Shown here: one piece after another, positions 63,856 through 64,000 of the stretch | Numbering within the stretch: the first letter of the stretch is position 1 | Layout: each line of letters starts with the position of its first letter | DNA from: Cryptobacterium curtum DSM 15641 | GTDB taxonomy: Bacteria; Actinomycetota; Coriobacteriia; Coriobacteriales; Eggerthellaceae | DNA length: 64,000 nucleotides | Direction: 5' to 3' | Assembly (NCBI RefSeq): GCF_000023845.1 | Contig: NC_013170.1 | Coordinates: forward strand, 682,001-746,000 | Notes under the pieces: generated by a model | What the model was told of the DNA's origin: nothing | What the model saw: only the letters and a program-made list of their open reading frames with translations | Databases searched by the model: none | Translations under genes and position numbers: made by a program

Positions 63856-64000
63856 ATGAAAACAGGCATCATTATAGGGAATGCGGGTTCTCCGTCGGCC
63901 CCCACTGCTGAAGCAGTACGAGACTACCTTGCGAGTTTTTTGGTTGATCGACGAATTCGTCCACTTCCGCAGCCAATTTGGCATTTACTGCTCCATGGCA
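63856..64000 (+). CDS. Ferrochelatase, 5' part only
   Basis: The first 48 codons of a gene are visible before the window ends. MKTGIIIGNAGSPSAPT and the following VRDYLASFLVDRRI resemble the N-terminus of ferrochelatase (HemH/CpfC), which inserts iron into a porphyrin; the family start is typically GI/VLLxNxGSP. AGGACAGG lies just before the ATG. It begins 8 bases after the rluD stop, so it may be in the same transcript. The rest must be seen to confirm it. Confidence 0.7.
   Translation, partial: MKTGIIIGNAGSPSAPTAEAVRDYLASFLVDRRIRPLPQPIWHLLLHG

Overview
The window reads as chromosomal DNA of a roughly 50% GC anaerobic actinobacterium of the class Coriobacteriia. An Eggerthellaceae member such as Cryptobacterium is my best guess; this rests on family content and has not been checked by a search. 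The signs are an ethanolamine permease, a three-gene soluble (class E) fumarate reductase/succinate dehydrogenase, multiple LicD proteins with choline-binding repeats, and Shine-Dalgarno-led, tightly overlapping operons. No insertion sequence, prophage or CRISPR array was seen.

Layout. 1-535 is the 3' end of eutH, followed by tRNA-Glu and a terminator. About 950-19,440 is a surface-polysaccharide locus. It holds a membrane-anchored 4,6-dehydratase, a TagD-type cytidylyltransferase, a flippase, three LicD phosphotransferase-family genes, two family-2 and one family-4 glycosyltransferases, a Wzy-like polymerase and a Wzz-like protein. It also holds an aminotransferase, a cytidylyltransferase fused to a degenerate oxidoreductase, and a Tat-exported metallo-beta-lactamase-fold protein with a choline-binding repeat tail. 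Read together these suggest a phosphodiester-decorated glycan, possibly carrying phosphocholine or a related head group, with its own editing and anchoring protein. This is the most interesting part of the window.

19,609-23,301 is rplU-rpmA-obg-nadD-yqeK, with rsfS inverted on the other strand. 23,952-28,167 holds an RNA uracil methyltransferase, tRNA-Arg, a cyclophilin, a TPR membrane protein and ndk. 28,384-39,323 is one long elongation and cell-wall operon: mreB-mreC-mreD-PBP2-rodA, a YcjF-like membrane protein, a paired radical-SAM module and murB. Two unrecognised convergent membrane proteins follow (39,422-41,574).

41,706-45,297 encodes the class E flavoprotein, iron-sulfur and CCG-domain subunits. 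Next is a yybP-ykoY (manganese) riboswitch whose terminator overlaps the aptamer, in front of a TerC-family gene. 46,577-58,118 holds housekeeping and accessory genes: a lipid kinase, RNase D, a zinc peptidase, xseA-xseB, a HIT protein, ackA and pta arranged convergently, an orphan glycosyltransferase, dinB, and an aminotransferase-like protein without the usual catalytic lysine. The right end is degV, then ileS-lspA-rluD and the start of a ferrochelatase gene.

Gene starts were chosen from Shine-Dalgarno spacing and family N-termini and often differ from the longest reading frame. All product names come from motif reading by eye.
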